A stretch of 64,000 bases of DNA from JAXIPB01 sp045403155 (GCA_045403155.1 JAXIPB010000036.1:20347-84346); one strand, 5' to 3'; positions 16,628 through 25,527 are shown, counted from the first letter of the stretch. Numbers and translations are program-made. Notes: generated from the letters alone by a model not told the origin.

Positions 16628-17523
16628 ATGCCTTCGAGTCTGCATGAGGTATTCGTCGAATTCGTTCGGGAGCGTCCAGCCTTTGCCGCGGAGATATTGG
16701 CCGGACCTCTCAACGTGAGGCTGCCGGACTTCGCGGAGGCACGGCTGGACTCGAGCGACTTCACCAACGTGATGCCGACGGAGTACCGCGCGGACGCAGT
16801 TGTCACGCTCATAATGCGTGGCTGTCCGGTTTTCGCGGTGGTTTTGGAGGCTCAGCTGAGCCGAGACCCGAAGAAACGCCTGACCTGGCCGGTTTACCTG
16901 ACCACGCTTCGGGCCCGGCTAGGCTGCACGACCTCTTGCTAGTCCTTTGCGATGACGCCGCCGTGGCGTCGTGGTGCGCCGAGCCCTTCGAAGTTGCGTA
17001 TCCCGGCTGTGTCGTGACGCCGCTGGTGCTGGGCCCGGACCGGGTACCCGCGGTTACCGATCAAGCGGTCGCCCGCCGCAACCCAGAATTGACGGTGCTT
17101 TCTGCACTCGCCCACGGAGTGGAACCCGGCCGGAAGGAGATTTTCGTTGCGTTGCTGGCAGCGTTGCGCAAGGTCGATGACGACCATGAGCAGTTGTACT
17201 ATGACCTTGTCTTCGCGGGTCTGCCGGAGGCGGCCCAAAATGATCTGGAGGAAGTCCTGATGGCGGTGACCGCGAACTCCGAGTTCCGCAGCGACTTCCT
17301 GCGCAACTTTGCCGCCAAGCGTCGGGCGGAAGGACGTGCCGAAGAGGCGGCGAGGGCAGTGCTTGCGGTTCTCGCCGCCCGCGATGTCGACGTGCCGAAT
17401 GATGCGCGAACTCGCGTCTTGGGCTGCACGGACGTCGACCAACTCGAATCCTGGATCGGTCGAGCGGCGACCGCGACGAGCGTCAAGGATCTGTTCGAGC
17501 CGGATCTCATCGCCCCGGGCTGA
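16628..17523 (+). pseudogene. Rpn-like PD-(D/E)XK nuclease-family gene, frameshifted
   Basis: Two overlapping frames make one protein family that is normally about 290-300 residues in actinobacteria. The first (16628-16942) runs from MPSSLHEVFVEFVRERP through PTEYRADAVVTLIMRG and AVVLEAQLSRDPKKRLTWPVYLTTLRARLGC. The second continues from about 16930 with LLVLCDDAAVASWCAEPFEVAYPG, GPDRVPAVTD, LYYDLVFAGLPEAAQ and CTDVDQLESWIGRAATATSVKDLF. One base appears to be missing near 16932. The D...E-x-Q pattern in the first part fits a Rpn/PD-(D/E)XK core. TACGGT six bases before the ATG suggests a leaderless promoter. Either a true pseudogene or a sequence error. Confidence 0.7.
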
Positions 17524-17558
17524 AGCGTACCGGGCACATCCGTCCGGATCGCGACGGA

Positions 17559-17843
17559 TCAGGCTGAGCGTCGAGACCTTCGGCGCAGTATCCACGTCGC
17601 GATCGGGACGACGATGAGCGCGCCGATGAGTGCGCTCAGGAATCCGCCCCAGTCGAATACGTCGGTGTCGCCGATACCGAACAAGCCGGTGAAGATGAGC
17701 CAGCCGACGACTGCGCCGAGCAGCCCGATACCGATCGACACCAACCACGACGAAGGCCCGCTCATCCCGCGGAACGCGTCGCCCGGAATGAGCATGCGGG
17801 CAATGGCGCCAACGACAAACCCGAGCAAGAGTGCCCCACACAC
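17559..17843 (-). CDS. GlsB/YeaQ/YmgE family stress membrane protein
   Basis: The 94-residue protein has three hydrophobic helices (LLLGFVVGAIARMLIPG; WLVSIGIGLLGAVVGWLIF; LSALIGALIVVPIATWIL) with the family motif GAIARxLxPG and a Gly-rich second helix, and ends in a basic tail RRRSRRSA. These transglycosylase-associated small proteins are stress-induced but of unknown mechanism. The GTG start is preceded by GAAGGGAG. Confidence 0.9.
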   Translation of the reverse strand: MCGALLLGFVVGAIARMLIPGDAFRGMSGPSSWLVSIGIGLLGAVVGWLIFTGLFGIGDTDVFDWGGFLSALIGALIVVPIATWILRRRSRRSA

Positions 17844-17939
17844 AGCCGTCTCCCTTCAGCGTCCTGATCGACACGTTACGTCACAATCGCCCGCCTTGTG
17901 ACCAAAACCAAGGAGCACGCAGCCGGGCGCTCGGCGCGA

Positions 17940-17983
17940 GGAGGGGTCCCCTCCGACCCAGAGGCCGCTGAGAGGGAACCCTC
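17940..17983. promoter_or_regulatory. Two adjacent perfect palindromes
   Basis: GGAGGGGTCCCCTCC (17940-17954) and GAGGGAACCCTC (17972-17983) lie 17 bp apart, upstream of the GlsB gene and downstream of the response-regulator gene. Each is a perfect inverted repeat, and they resemble each other, which looks like a tandem operator. A terminator role for the upstream two-component operon is also possible, although there is no T run. Confidence 0.4.
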
Positions 17984-18028
17984 CCAACCGGCGGCGGCCG
18001 CGCACGCCGTACACGCCACATTGGATCA

Positions 18029-18712
18029 TCAGCCGGCGGACCGGGGCACGACGAGGCCCGTCTCGTACGCCGTTACGACCGCCTGGGTTCGGTCACGCAG
18101 CCCTAGCTTGCCCAGCACATGGCTTACATGGCTCTTGACGGTCTCCTCGCTGACAACGAGCCGCTCGGCGATCTCGGGATTGGAGAGTCCTTCGGCGATC
18201 AGACGCAGCACCTCGGTCTCGCGCGGGGTGAGCACCGCCAGGTGTGCCGGGAGCGCCGGCGAACGCGGCCTGAGCCGGGCGAACTCGCCGATGAGTCGGC
18301 GCGTCACCGAGGGTGCGAGCAACGCCTCGCCGGCGGCGACCACGCGTACCGCGTCGAAGAGGCGCTCGGCGGTCACATCCTTGAGCAGAAAGCCGCTGGC
18401 GCCCGCTCTGAGCGCGTCGTAGACGTGCTCGTCGAGGTCGAACGTCGTGAGCATCAGGATGCGTGGGCCGGCACCGCCGGCCTCGGCCACGATCCTCGAC
18501 GTTGCCTCGATGCCGTCCATCACCGGCATGCGAACGTCCATGAGCACCACGTGCGGCATCCACTCCCGACAGGCCTGGATTGCTTCGGCCCCGTCGGCCG
18601 CCGTCGCGACGACGACGAAGTCCGGCTGCGTTTCCAATAGGGCACCGAACCCCGCCCGTACGACCTCCTGGTCGTCAACGACGACGATGCGTATGCGCTC
18701 CCCGGTGCTCAT
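18029..18712 (-). CDS. NarL/LuxR-family response regulator
   Basis: The 227-residue protein has a receiver domain (RIVVVDDQEVVRAGF acidic pocket; phospho-Asp in VVLMDVRMPVMDG; Lys in FLLKDV) and a C-terminal LuxR helix-turn-helix (LTPRETEVLRLIAEGLSNPEIAERLVVSEETVKSHVSHVLGKLGLRDR). It overlaps the histidine kinase by 4 bp and is its obvious partner. The divergent ABC exporter is the likely target. Confidence 0.95.
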   Translation of the reverse strand: MSTGERIRIVVVDDQEVVRAGFGALLETQPDFVVVATAADGAEAIQACREWMPHVVLMDVRMPVMDGIEATSRIVAEAGGAGPRILMLTTFDLDEHVYDALRAGASGFLLKDVTAERLFDAVRVVAAGEALLAPSVTRRLIGEFARLRPRSPALPAHLAVLTPRETEVLRLIAEGLSNPEIAERLVVSEETVKSHVSHVLGKLGLRDRTQAVVTAYETGLVVPRSAG

Positions 18713-19887
18713 ATGTCCAGCATCGACGCCGGCAGCGTCGCCTCGACGAGAAACCCTCCGACGGCGGCGGTCGCGACGCGGAGTTCGCCACCCACCATCG
18801 TCGCCCGCTCCCGCATACCGGGCAGCCCGTGCCCGTCGACCGGACCATCGCCCCGCGGCCCAGGGCCGTTGTCGCGGACCCGCACCCGCAACGTGTTCTC
18901 GACAAAGTTCAGCTCGACGTCGACGGCGGCTCCCGGCGCGTGGCGCCGAGCGTTGGTCAAGGCCTCCTGGACGATGCGGTACGCCGTGAGCTCCACACCG
19001 GGGTCCAGGGGTACGACATGACCCCGCACGATGAGTCGGGTGCTCGCCCCGCCGAGGTCGCGCGCCTGATCCATCAGCTCGTTGAGCTGTTCGAGACCGG
19101 GCAGGGGTGTCCTGATGCTCTCGGCACCCGCGTCCTCGCGAAGGACACCGAGCAGTCGCCGCATCTCGGTCAGCGCGGATCGGGCGGTCGAGCCGATGGC
19201 GTACAGGCGCTTGACCCCCTCCGCGGGCATGCCCGGTGTCGTCAGCCGCGCGGTCTCCGCCTGCACGGCGATCATCGAGATGTGGTGGGCGACGACGTCG
19301 TGCAGTTCGCGGGCGATGCGCGCCCGCTCCCCCCGCGCCGCGTGCTCCATCAGGGTGTCGGCGATGGCGCGAGTGGACGCGTCTCGGTCGATCGCCTCAT
19401 CACGTGTGCGTCGGCCGGCGCCGACCGCGGCCGCCCCCGCGGTCAGGGCCACGAGGAGCACCCCGGAGAACTGGCCGAGGGTCGAGACCACAATCGGGTG
19501 TTGAGGGCCGAAGGGCGTGATGGCGTACACCGCGAACGGCGCCACGAGAGGCACCCACACCCGCCGGCGGCGATGGCGGCCGAGCAGATAGCAGACGGCG
19601 ATCAAGGCCGCCAGCCCAGCCCGGGTCAGCGGGTCCTGGGCCAGCAGCGTCAGGAACGTCGCCGCGGTCATCATCACCATGGCCACCACGAGCTGGATCC
19701 GAGCCAGCGCCATCGGAAGCGTCGCCCCGAGCGCGAGCAGCAGGGCGAGGGAGGAGTTCTCCCCGCGGTTGATCACGTCGACCATGGCGGCGAGCCCGAG
19801 CACACCGGCGGCGATGTACGGCCAGTCCGGCGCGCTGGTGACCCGGGACACGGTGGCGACCGCGCGGTCGAGCAGTGCGCCTCTCAC
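18709..19887 (-). CDS. Sensor histidine kinase (HisKA_3, NarX/DesK type)
   Basis: The 392-residue protein has a membrane domain of about six helices in residues 1-170 (AAGVLGLAAMVDVINRG; LVVAMVMMTAATFLTLLA; VSTLGQFSGVLLVALTAGAAAV), a HisKA_3 dimerisation domain with phospho-acceptor His in RIARELHDVVAHHISMIAVQAE, and a HATPase_c domain (ALTNARRHAPGA N box; VRDNGPGPRG; GHGLPGMRERA). It has no large extracellular sensor loop, so it probably senses the membrane or the neighbouring transporter, as in antibiotic and lipid stress systems of this type. Confidence 0.93.
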   Translation of the reverse strand: MRGALLDRAVATVSRVTSAPDWPYIAAGVLGLAAMVDVINRGENSSLALLLALGATLPMALARIQLVVAMVMMTAATFLTLLAQDPLTRAGLAALIAVCYLLGRHRRRRVWVPLVAPFAVYAITPFGPQHPIVVSTLGQFSGVLLVALTAGAAAVGAGRRTRDEAIDRDASTRAIADTLMEHAARGERARIARELHDVVAHHISMIAVQAETARLTTPGMPAEGVKRLYAIGSTARSALTEMRRLLGVLREDAGAESIRTPLPGLEQLNELMDQARDLGGASTRLIVRGHVVPLDPGVELTAYRIVQEALTNARRHAPGAAVDVELNFVENTLRVRVRDNGPGPRGDGPVDGHGLPGMRERATMVGGELRVATAAVGGFLVEATLPASMLDI

Positions 19888-19942
19888 ATATGTGATTCTC
19901 CGCGACCAACGGTCAACCGGCGTCCCCCAGGTCAGGGCGAGG

Positions 19943-19960
19943 CCTCTCCCCCACGAGAGG
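19943..19960. promoter_or_regulatory. Inverted repeat in the kinase/ABC divergent region
   Basis: CCTCTC (19943-19948) and GAGAGG (19955-19960) form a perfect 6-bp inverted repeat with a 6-nt spacer, in the middle of the 160-bp space between the kinase and ABC genes. It is the best candidate operator for the response regulator, but this rests on position and symmetry only. Confidence 0.35.
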
Positions 19961-20054
19961 GATGCCGCCGATGTCCGTCATCCTGAGGGGGCGAGGGGAA
20001 GTCGGCTCCCCGGCGTGACGGCCCGGACCGGTCGACGCTCGTACATTCATGGGC

Positions 20055-20981
20055 ATGACAGCGACGATCGAGGCCCGCGGGCTGAGAAAGCACTACGGTC
20101 GGACGGCCGCGGTGGACGGCCTGTCCTTCACCGTCGCGGCTGGCCAGGTCACCGGCTTCGTAGGACCCAACGGAGCCGGCAAGTCGACCACCATGCGGAT
20201 AATCCTCGGTCTGGACGCACCCGACGAGGGAACCGCGCTCGTCGGGGGCCGGCAGTACCGCACCCTGCGGACTCCGCTGCGGGATGTCGGTGCGCTGCTC
20301 GACGCGGCCGCGATCCACCCGGGCCGCCGGGCGCGCAACCACCTGCTCTGGATGGCCCACAGCAACGGCCTGCCCGCGCGGCGAGTCGATGAGGTCCTGG
20401 AGCAGGTGGGGCTGACGTCGGTGGCGCGGAGGCGGGCCGGCGGCTTCTCGCTCGGCATGCGCCAGCGCCTCGGCATTGCCGGCGCCCTGCTCGGTGACCC
20501 GCCGATTCTCATGTTCGATGAGCCGGTCAACGGGCTTGACCCAGACGGCATCATGTGGATCCGCGGCCTGCTCCGATCATTGGCCGCCGAGGGACGAGCG
20601 GTCTTCGTGTCCAGCCACTTGATGAGCGAGCTCGAGGACGCCGCCGACCATCTGATCGTCATCGGCCGCGGCCGGCTCATCACCGACACGAGCGTGCAGG
20701 AGTTGATCGACGCCGCGTCCGGCGACCGGGTGGACGTGCGGACCTCCCGTCGCGCCGATGCCATGACCGTTCTGGCCAACGCGGGCGCGACGGTCGCTGC
20801 GTCGGATCACGAATTTCTGACCGTCAACGGGCTGACCGGTGAGCGGATCGCCGCGCTGCTCACCGAGGGCGGCCTGGCATTCTCCGAGCTACGCCAGCAC
20901 CGCGCCTCGCTGGAGGAGGCGTACATGGAGCTGACCCGCGACGCCGTCGAATTCAACGTGCCTGAAGTGAGGCAGTCATGA
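20055..20981 (+). CDS. ABC transporter ATP-binding protein (DrrA/CcmA type)
   Basis: The protein of about 308 residues has Walker A GPNGAGKSTTMRIILG, Q-loop region, signature FSLGMRQRLGIAGALL (a SLGMRQR variant of LSGGQ common in this subfamily), Walker B PILMFDEPVNGLDPDG and a His switch in FVSSHLMSELE. The C-terminal 80 residues form the regulatory domain of antibiotic exporters. ATG 20049 is an alternative; TACATT lies 7 nt before ATG 20055, suggesting a leaderless start. It overlaps the first permease gene by 4 bp. Confidence 0.93.
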   Translation: MTATIEARGLRKHYGRTAAVDGLSFTVAAGQVTGFVGPNGAGKSTTMRIILGLDAPDEGTALVGGRQYRTLRTPLRDVGALLDAAAIHPGRRARNHLLWMAHSNGLPARRVDEVLEQVGLTSVARRRAGGFSLGMRQRLGIAGALLGDPPILMFDEPVNGLDPDGIMWIRGLLRSLAAEGRAVFVSSHLMSELEDAADHLIVIGRGRLITDTSVQELIDAASGDRVDVRTSRRADAMTVLANAGATVAASDHEFLTVNGLTGERIAALLTEGGLAFSELRQHRASLEEAYMELTRDAVEFNVPEVRQS

Positions 20982-22402
20982 CCACCCCACGCGACGGCTT
21001 CGGGCAGCTACTGCGGGCCGAGTGGACGAAGCTGCGCTCCGTACGCAGCACCGCTTGGTGCCTGGCTCTCGGAGTCGGGCTGATGCTGCTCATTTCCATG
21101 GTTGGGGCGACGGGAAGCACCACCACCGCCAACGACGGCCCGCCGCTTCGAGCGGACCTGTTCCACTTCGTACACCGGCCGCTCACCGGTGACGGCACGG
21201 TCACCGCGCACGTGCTCACCCAGCAGCGGACCGGCCCGTCGGCCCGGGCCGGCCTCATGATCAAGGCGAGTACCGAACAGGGCGCGCCGTACGCCTCCCT
21301 CGCCGTCACGCCGGGGCGAGGCGTCCAGATGCAGGCCGACTTCGGCCCCGACATCGCGGGCACCGCCGGCGCGGCCCCGATCTGGCTCCGACTCATCCGA
21401 ACCGGAACCGCCATCACCGGGTACGAGTCGGCCGATGGCACCACGTGGCGCGAGGTCGGCAGCGTCACGGTCGCCTCACTGCCACAGACCGCGCAGGTGG
21501 GCCTCTTCGTGACCTCGCCGTCCACGGCCGTCCGAGTCGTCCGGCAGGGCGGTAACACCCAAAGCGGCCCCGCATTCGAGCCGAGCACCGCCACGTTCGA
21601 CACCGTGACCGTGGCACCGGTGTCCCCGGCTCCAGTCGCGGCATGGAGCAACGTGGACGTGGGCAAGCCCGGCCCGCGGATGGACGGGACCCCCGCCTCC
21701 GGTTCGGCGACTGAATCCGGCGGGACATTCACGGTGAGCGGCGCTGGCGACATCGGCACCCTCGCGCCCGGGGGCGACAACGACATCGTCCGGGACAGCC
21801 TCGCCGGCGTACTCATCGGAATGATCGCGATCATCGTCCTCGGCGTCGTGTTCATCACATCGGAGTACTCACGGGGCGTGATCCGCACGACGTTCACCGC
21901 GAGTCCGCGTCGTGGCCGCGTGCTCGCGGCCAAGGCAGTCGTGCTGGGCGTCGTCGTGTTCGCGGTCGGGCTGATCGCCGCGCTCGGCGCGCACGTGCTC
22001 ACCCGCCCGATCCAGCGCCGCAACGGCTTTGTGGCGCCCGCCTACCCCGACCCGTCGCTCGCCGACGGCCCCGTGCTCCGCGCGATCGTCGGCACCGCGT
22101 TGTTCCTGGCCGTGTTGGCGCTGCTCGCTCTCGGCGTAGGTACGATCCTGCGCCGCACGGCCGGTGCGATAACCCTCGTCATCGCGGTCGTCGTGGTTCC
22201 ATCAATCATCGGGGCGTTCCTACCGTTGAGCGTCGAGCGGTGGCTTAACCGGACGACGCCGCTTGCCGGGCTTGCGGTCCAGCAGACGAGAGAGAGGTTC
22301 GACAACGCGATCGGGCCATGGGCCGGCTTCTCGGTGCTGTGCGCCTGGGCGGTGGTCGCTCTCGGCCTCGCGTACTGGCAGCTCCGCCGGCGCGACGCAT
22401 GA
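20978..22402 (+). CDS. ABC-2 type permease with large extracellular beta-domain insert
   Basis: The 474-residue protein has one N-terminal helix (WCLALGVGLMLLISMVG), then about 210 residues without hydrophobic helices (residues about 48-260), then at least five C-terminal helices (VLIGMIAIIVLGVVFITSEYSRG; VVLGVVVFAVGLIAALG; TALFLAVLALLALGVG and others). The insert has the look of a DUF1349/LamG-like beta-sandwich (RAGLMIKASTEQGAPYASLAV; QMQADFGPDI; WLRLIRTGTAITGYESADG; GLFVTSP). TTEYxxG-type ITSEYSRGVIRTTFTASPRR is the conserved cytoplasmic loop. The insert may bind a carbohydrate or peptide outside the cell. Confidence 0.88.
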   Translation: MTTPRDGFGQLLRAEWTKLRSVRSTAWCLALGVGLMLLISMVGATGSTTTANDGPPLRADLFHFVHRPLTGDGTVTAHVLTQQRTGPSARAGLMIKASTEQGAPYASLAVTPGRGVQMQADFGPDIAGTAGAAPIWLRLIRTGTAITGYESADGTTWREVGSVTVASLPQTAQVGLFVTSPSTAVRVVRQGGNTQSGPAFEPSTATFDTVTVAPVSPAPVAAWSNVDVGKPGPRMDGTPASGSATESGGTFTVSGAGDIGTLAPGGDNDIVRDSLAGVLIGMIAIIVLGVVFITSEYSRGVIRTTFTASPRRGRVLAAKAVVLGVVVFAVGLIAALGAHVLTRPIQRRNGFVAPAYPDPSLADGPVLRAIVGTALFLAVLALLALGVGTILRRTAGAITLVIAVVVVPSIIGAFLPLSVERWLNRTTPLAGLAVQQTRERFDNAIGPWAGFSVLCAWAVVALGLAYWQLRRRDA

Positions 22403-23214
22403 GCTCGAGTCACGCCGCCGGGCGCCGGCGCGCCGTGCATATGGAGTGGACGAAGCTTCGTACGCTGCGCAGCACCGTCTGGTATGTCATCGCGACCGCC
22501 GGCCTCACGGGGGGGCTCGGCGGCCTAGTGGCGTGGGCGGTCGGCGCGACCGCCTGTCCCACGCCGACCGGTTGCGTTGGTGAGGACACGCCGAGACTCG
22601 TCTTCTCCGGCGTCTACCTTGGACAGATCGCGGTCGTGCTGCTCGCGGCGCTCGCAGTCACGACGGAGTACGGCACGGACACCATGCGCGTGACGTTGGC
22701 GGCGTACCCGCGCCGCGGGATCGTCTTCGCCGCCAAGGGTGCGGTCGTCATATCGCTCGCGCTCGCCGCCGGGACGCTGGGTGTGCTCGGTTCACTTGCC
22801 GCTGGTCGGATCGCCCTGCCGGGGCGGCGCTTCGTCGGGGACAACGCGGTCCCGCCGCTGTCCTTGGCCGACGGGCACACGCTTCGGGCAGCCGGCGGGA
22901 CCGTGCTCTACCTGGGCCTCATCGCCTTGCTCAGCCTCGGCGTCGGGATGATTGTGCGGCACACCGCGGCGGCGCTGTCGACCATGCTGGCCATGCTCTT
23001 CGCGCCCCTGATGATCGCGCCGCTGTTGACGAACGAGCATTGGCGGGAGTGGGTGCTGAAGGTCTCGCCGATGACCGCCGGGCTCGCCATCCAGGCAACC
23101 AAGGGGCTCAACAGCCTGCCGATTGGGCCGTGGCCGGGCCTTGGCGTCCTCGCGGCGTACGCGGGTGCCGCATACGTTCTGGGCGCCGCTCTGTTTACAC
23201 TCCGCGACGCTTGA
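22399..23214 (+). CDS. ABC-2 type permease (second subunit)
   Basis: The 271-residue protein starts at an ATG that overlaps the previous stop. It shares with the first permease the entry motif VHMEWTKLRTLRSTVW and the loop VTTEYGTDTMRVTLAAYPRRG, and has six hydrophobic helices, but lacks the extracellular insert. Two unequal permeases plus one ATPase make a heterodimeric exporter. Confidence 0.9.
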   Translation: MSSSHAAGRRRAVHMEWTKLRTLRSTVWYVIATAGLTGGLGGLVAWAVGATACPTPTGCVGEDTPRLVFSGVYLGQIAVVLLAALAVTTEYGTDTMRVTLAAYPRRGIVFAAKGAVVISLALAAGTLGVLGSLAAGRIALPGRRFVGDNAVPPLSLADGHTLRAAGGTVLYLGLIALLSLGVGMIVRHTAAALSTMLAMLFAPLMIAPLLTNEHWREWVLKVSPMTAGLAIQATKGLNSLPIGPWPGLGVLAAYAGAAYVLGAALFTLRDA

Positions 23215-23223
23215 AGCCGGACC

Positions 23224-23610
23224 CTAATCCGGTACGAAGGGCAGCCCGTCGGGTGGCTGGTCGGTCGACGTGCCGAAGCGGATGCGATGCCCGTCCGGGT
23301 CGATGACGTTCATCTCCCGCATGCCCCACTCGAAGGTGGTCGGCGGCTGCCGTACGTCGGCGCCCCTAACCTGAATCTCCTCGAAGAGCGCATCGACGTC
23401 GTCTACATCGATGGCGACCCATGTTCCCGGCTGCCCCTGGTAGTCCTTGCAGAAGTAGATCTCGAACTCACCGGCGTGCACCGCACCAAACTCCGATGGC
23501 TCCCCCCAGCACCAGGCAAACTCGAAACCCAGCTTGTCGACGTAGTACGCGATGCTGGCGTCGACGTCTCGCACGCTCAGGATCGGCTTCACGGCCTGAA
23601 ACTCGACCAT
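23224..23610 (-). CDS. VOC family (glyoxalase/bleomycin resistance-like) protein
   Basis: The 128-residue protein has two VOC half-modules: AVKPILSVRDVDASIAYYVDKLGFEFAW and VAIDVDDVDALFEEIQVRGADV, ending in EMNVIDPDGHRIRFG with the usual metal-binding Glu/His region. It resembles members annotated as bleomycin-resistance proteins, but that function cannot be claimed. It converges on the ABC operon with 9 bp between stops. GTG 23628 is an alternative start. Confidence 0.83.
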   Translation of the reverse strand: MVEFQAVKPILSVRDVDASIAYYVDKLGFEFAWCWGEPSEFGAVHAGEFEIYFCKDYQGQPGTWVAIDVDDVDALFEEIQVRGADVRQPPTTFEWGMREMNVIDPDGHRIRFGTSTDQPPDGLPFVPD

Positions 23611-23828
23611 CGCGCACACCACGCTCACGTCTCATCGGGTTTGGGCAATGCTACCCATCGCGGCGGCAGCGCCGCAGCGTCACGGCAATGACGACCTGGT
23701 CGGAGTTCACCGATGGCGCCCCCCCCGGATCGCCGCCGTGTTTTGCCCGCCGCCACGCGAGCCGGAGCGGGTCGTTCGCAAACATTGACCGGTTGTCGAG
23801 CTAGCCTCGGTGTTCCGAGGTGATGGAG

Positions 23829-24353
23829 ATGACGCTGGAGATCGAGGGCGTGCCGGGCGTTTCGGCCCGACTTGGCGTGGAGGAGGCTCGGCAACTCCTG
23901 CTGGATCGATCCGTTCGCACCGAGGATGGCTGCCTGGTCTTTCGCGGTTATGGCAGTCAACGGGGCGTGCATCAGAAGACGGCCGGGCGGGCGTGGGCAC
24001 ACCTTCTTGCGTACGTCGTGTGGGTCGGCCCGCGAAATCCGGCCCTCGTCGTGGCCCACCTGTGCCGCCGCAAGGATTGCGTCGAACCGACGCACCTGGT
24101 CCAGCTGCCCCACGCCGAGAACATGGCCATGGTCGCAATCGCACGCAGGCCCCGCTGCCGCGCCGGACACCAGCGCGAGCTCAATCCGGCAACGGGCCGC
24201 CTCCGTAAGACGTGCCCCCAGTGCAACGCCGAGGCCCAGAGACGGTGGCGTCAGCGGCAGGCCGAGGCCCGGGCCAGGAGCCTCACGCCGGCTTCGCAGG
24301 CCGCCGCGGCATGGGCGTTCGGGGAACGATGGGGATCGCGGGATCGATCGTGA
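23829..24353 (+). CDS. HNH-type endonuclease-like protein
   Basis: The 174-residue protein has an HNH_3-like core: WAHLLAYVVWVG, VVAHLCRRKDCVEPTHLVQLPHAENM, where the usual C-x-N-P-x-H-L appears as CVEPTHL (Asn replaced by Glu), which could lower activity. A second zinc-type pair follows (CRAGHQ ... CPQCNAE). The C-terminus is a basic helix (AQRRWRQRQAEARAR). The start at 23829 follows GAGGTGA by 5 bp. Proteins of this layout are frequent in actinophage and as stand-alone genes; no phage genes are near. Confidence 0.7.
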   Translation: MTLEIEGVPGVSARLGVEEARQLLLDRSVRTEDGCLVFRGYGSQRGVHQKTAGRAWAHLLAYVVWVGPRNPALVVAHLCRRKDCVEPTHLVQLPHAENMAMVAIARRPRCRAGHQRELNPATGRLRKTCPQCNAEAQRRWRQRQAEARARSLTPASQAAAAWAFGERWGSRDRS

Positions 24354-24427
24354 TCTCTGGGCAGCGGCGACGCTTCTCTGCCAGGTACGGTGCTCAGGTA
24401 CGCGGTTGACATGAGGAGTGTGCCGAA

Positions 24428-24613
24428 ATGGCCAGCAAATTCGAGCTCTATACCGACAAGGCGGGTAAGTACCGGTTCCGGCTGAAGGCGGGCAACGGCG
24501 AGATCATCGCCGTCAGCGAGGCATACGAGTCCAAGGCGGGCGCGGCCAACGGCATCGAGTCCGTGCGACGCAACGCGGCGGATGCCGCCCTCGACGACCA
24601 GACCGCCTCGTAG
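24428..24613 (+). CDS. YegP family protein (DUF1508)
   Basis: The 61-residue protein is a single DUF1508 unit: FELYTDKAGKYRFRLKAGNGEIIAVSEAYESKAGAANGIESVRRNA. The family forms a small alpha/beta fold, often in tandem, with unknown function. A GAGGAG ribosome site precedes the ATG. It converges with the dehalogenase-like gene with 6 bp between stops. Confidence 0.92.
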   Translation: MASKFELYTDKAGKYRFRLKAGNGEIIAVSEAYESKAGAANGIESVRRNAADAALDDQTAS

Positions 24614-24619
24614 GTGCGC

Positions 24620-25504
24620 CTACCGAGTGAGGAATCGCGCGAGGGCGACGCCGAACTCGTCTGCCGCGTCCTCCTGTACGAAGTGGCCGGCGCCGGCGAT
24701 AGTGACCGATTCGGCGCCAGGCACCACTCGGTGCAGAATCGGCGCCATCGCGGACGTGATCGGGTCGCTGTCGCTGAAGGCGACCAGGAACGGTTTGTCC
24801 CAGGTGGACAGCCGCTGCCACGCGGCGCGGTTGGCGGCCGCCGCCGGGTCGTCCGGCGTGGTCGGGACAATTCCTGGCATTGCCTTCGGCCCGGCCTTGT
24901 ACGTCTCGTCCGGAAAAGGCGCGTCGTAGGCGGCCAGCACCTGTGCCGAAGGCGTCGTGCGACAGCCCGATCGGACCAGGCGCGCCACGTCGAGTTCGGG
25001 CGCCGTTCGCACGGCCTCTCGAAACCGCAGCCATACATCGGGCATCTGCTGATCACCGGTGGGCAGACCGGTGTTGGTGGCGACGATGCGGGCGATCCTG
25101 TCGGCGTTCTCGGTGGCCAGGCGCAGACCGATGAGACCTCCCCAGTCGTGCCCAACGATGGTCGCGGCGCGTAGGTCCAGCCCGTCGAACGCGAACGAGC
25201 GCACCCACTCCACGTGCCGGGCGTAGCTGTGATCGGCGACGTCCGTTGGCTTGTCGGAGCGGCCGAAGCCGATCAGATCCGGCGCGATGACGCGAACCCC
25301 CGCGTTGGCGAGAGTCGGGATCGCCGCGCGGTACAGGAACGACCAGGTCGGTTCGCCGTGTAGCAGAAGAACCGGCTCACCGTCAGTCGGCCCGGCCTCG
25401 ACGTAAGCCATCCGCAAGCCGTCCGCGATTGTGACGTAACGCGGTTCAAAGGGAAACCCTGGAAGGCCGGCGAACCTGGCCTCTGGTGTGCGAAGCACCC
25501 GCAT
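24620..25504 (-). CDS. Haloalkane dehalogenase-like alpha/beta hydrolase
   Basis: The 294-residue protein matches the HLD-I/DhmA pattern: LLLHGEPTWSFLYR (oxyanion loop with the Trp-Ser-Phe), the nucleophile elbow IVGHDWGGLIGLRLA with Asp nucleophile and adjacent halide-binding Trp, a cap region with DETYKAGPKAMPGIVPTTPDDPAAAANR, and the catalytic His in GAGHFVQEDAADEFG. Haloalkane dehalogenases hydrolyse C-halogen bonds; an epoxide hydrolase would show Tyr residues in the cap and is less likely. The ATG at 25504 is preferred over an upstream in-frame ATG. Confidence 0.82.
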   Translation of the reverse strand: MRVLRTPEARFAGLPGFPFEPRYVTIADGLRMAYVEAGPTDGEPVLLLHGEPTWSFLYRAAIPTLANAGVRVIAPDLIGFGRSDKPTDVADHSYARHVEWVRSFAFDGLDLRAATIVGHDWGGLIGLRLATENADRIARIVATNTGLPTGDQQMPDVWLRFREAVRTAPELDVARLVRSGCRTTPSAQVLAAYDAPFPDETYKAGPKAMPGIVPTTPDDPAAAANRAAWQRLSTWDKPFLVAFSDSDPITSAMAPILHRVVPGAESVTIAGAGHFVQEDAADEFGVALARFLTR

Positions 25505-25527
25505 CGGTACAGCCTGACACACGGCTG

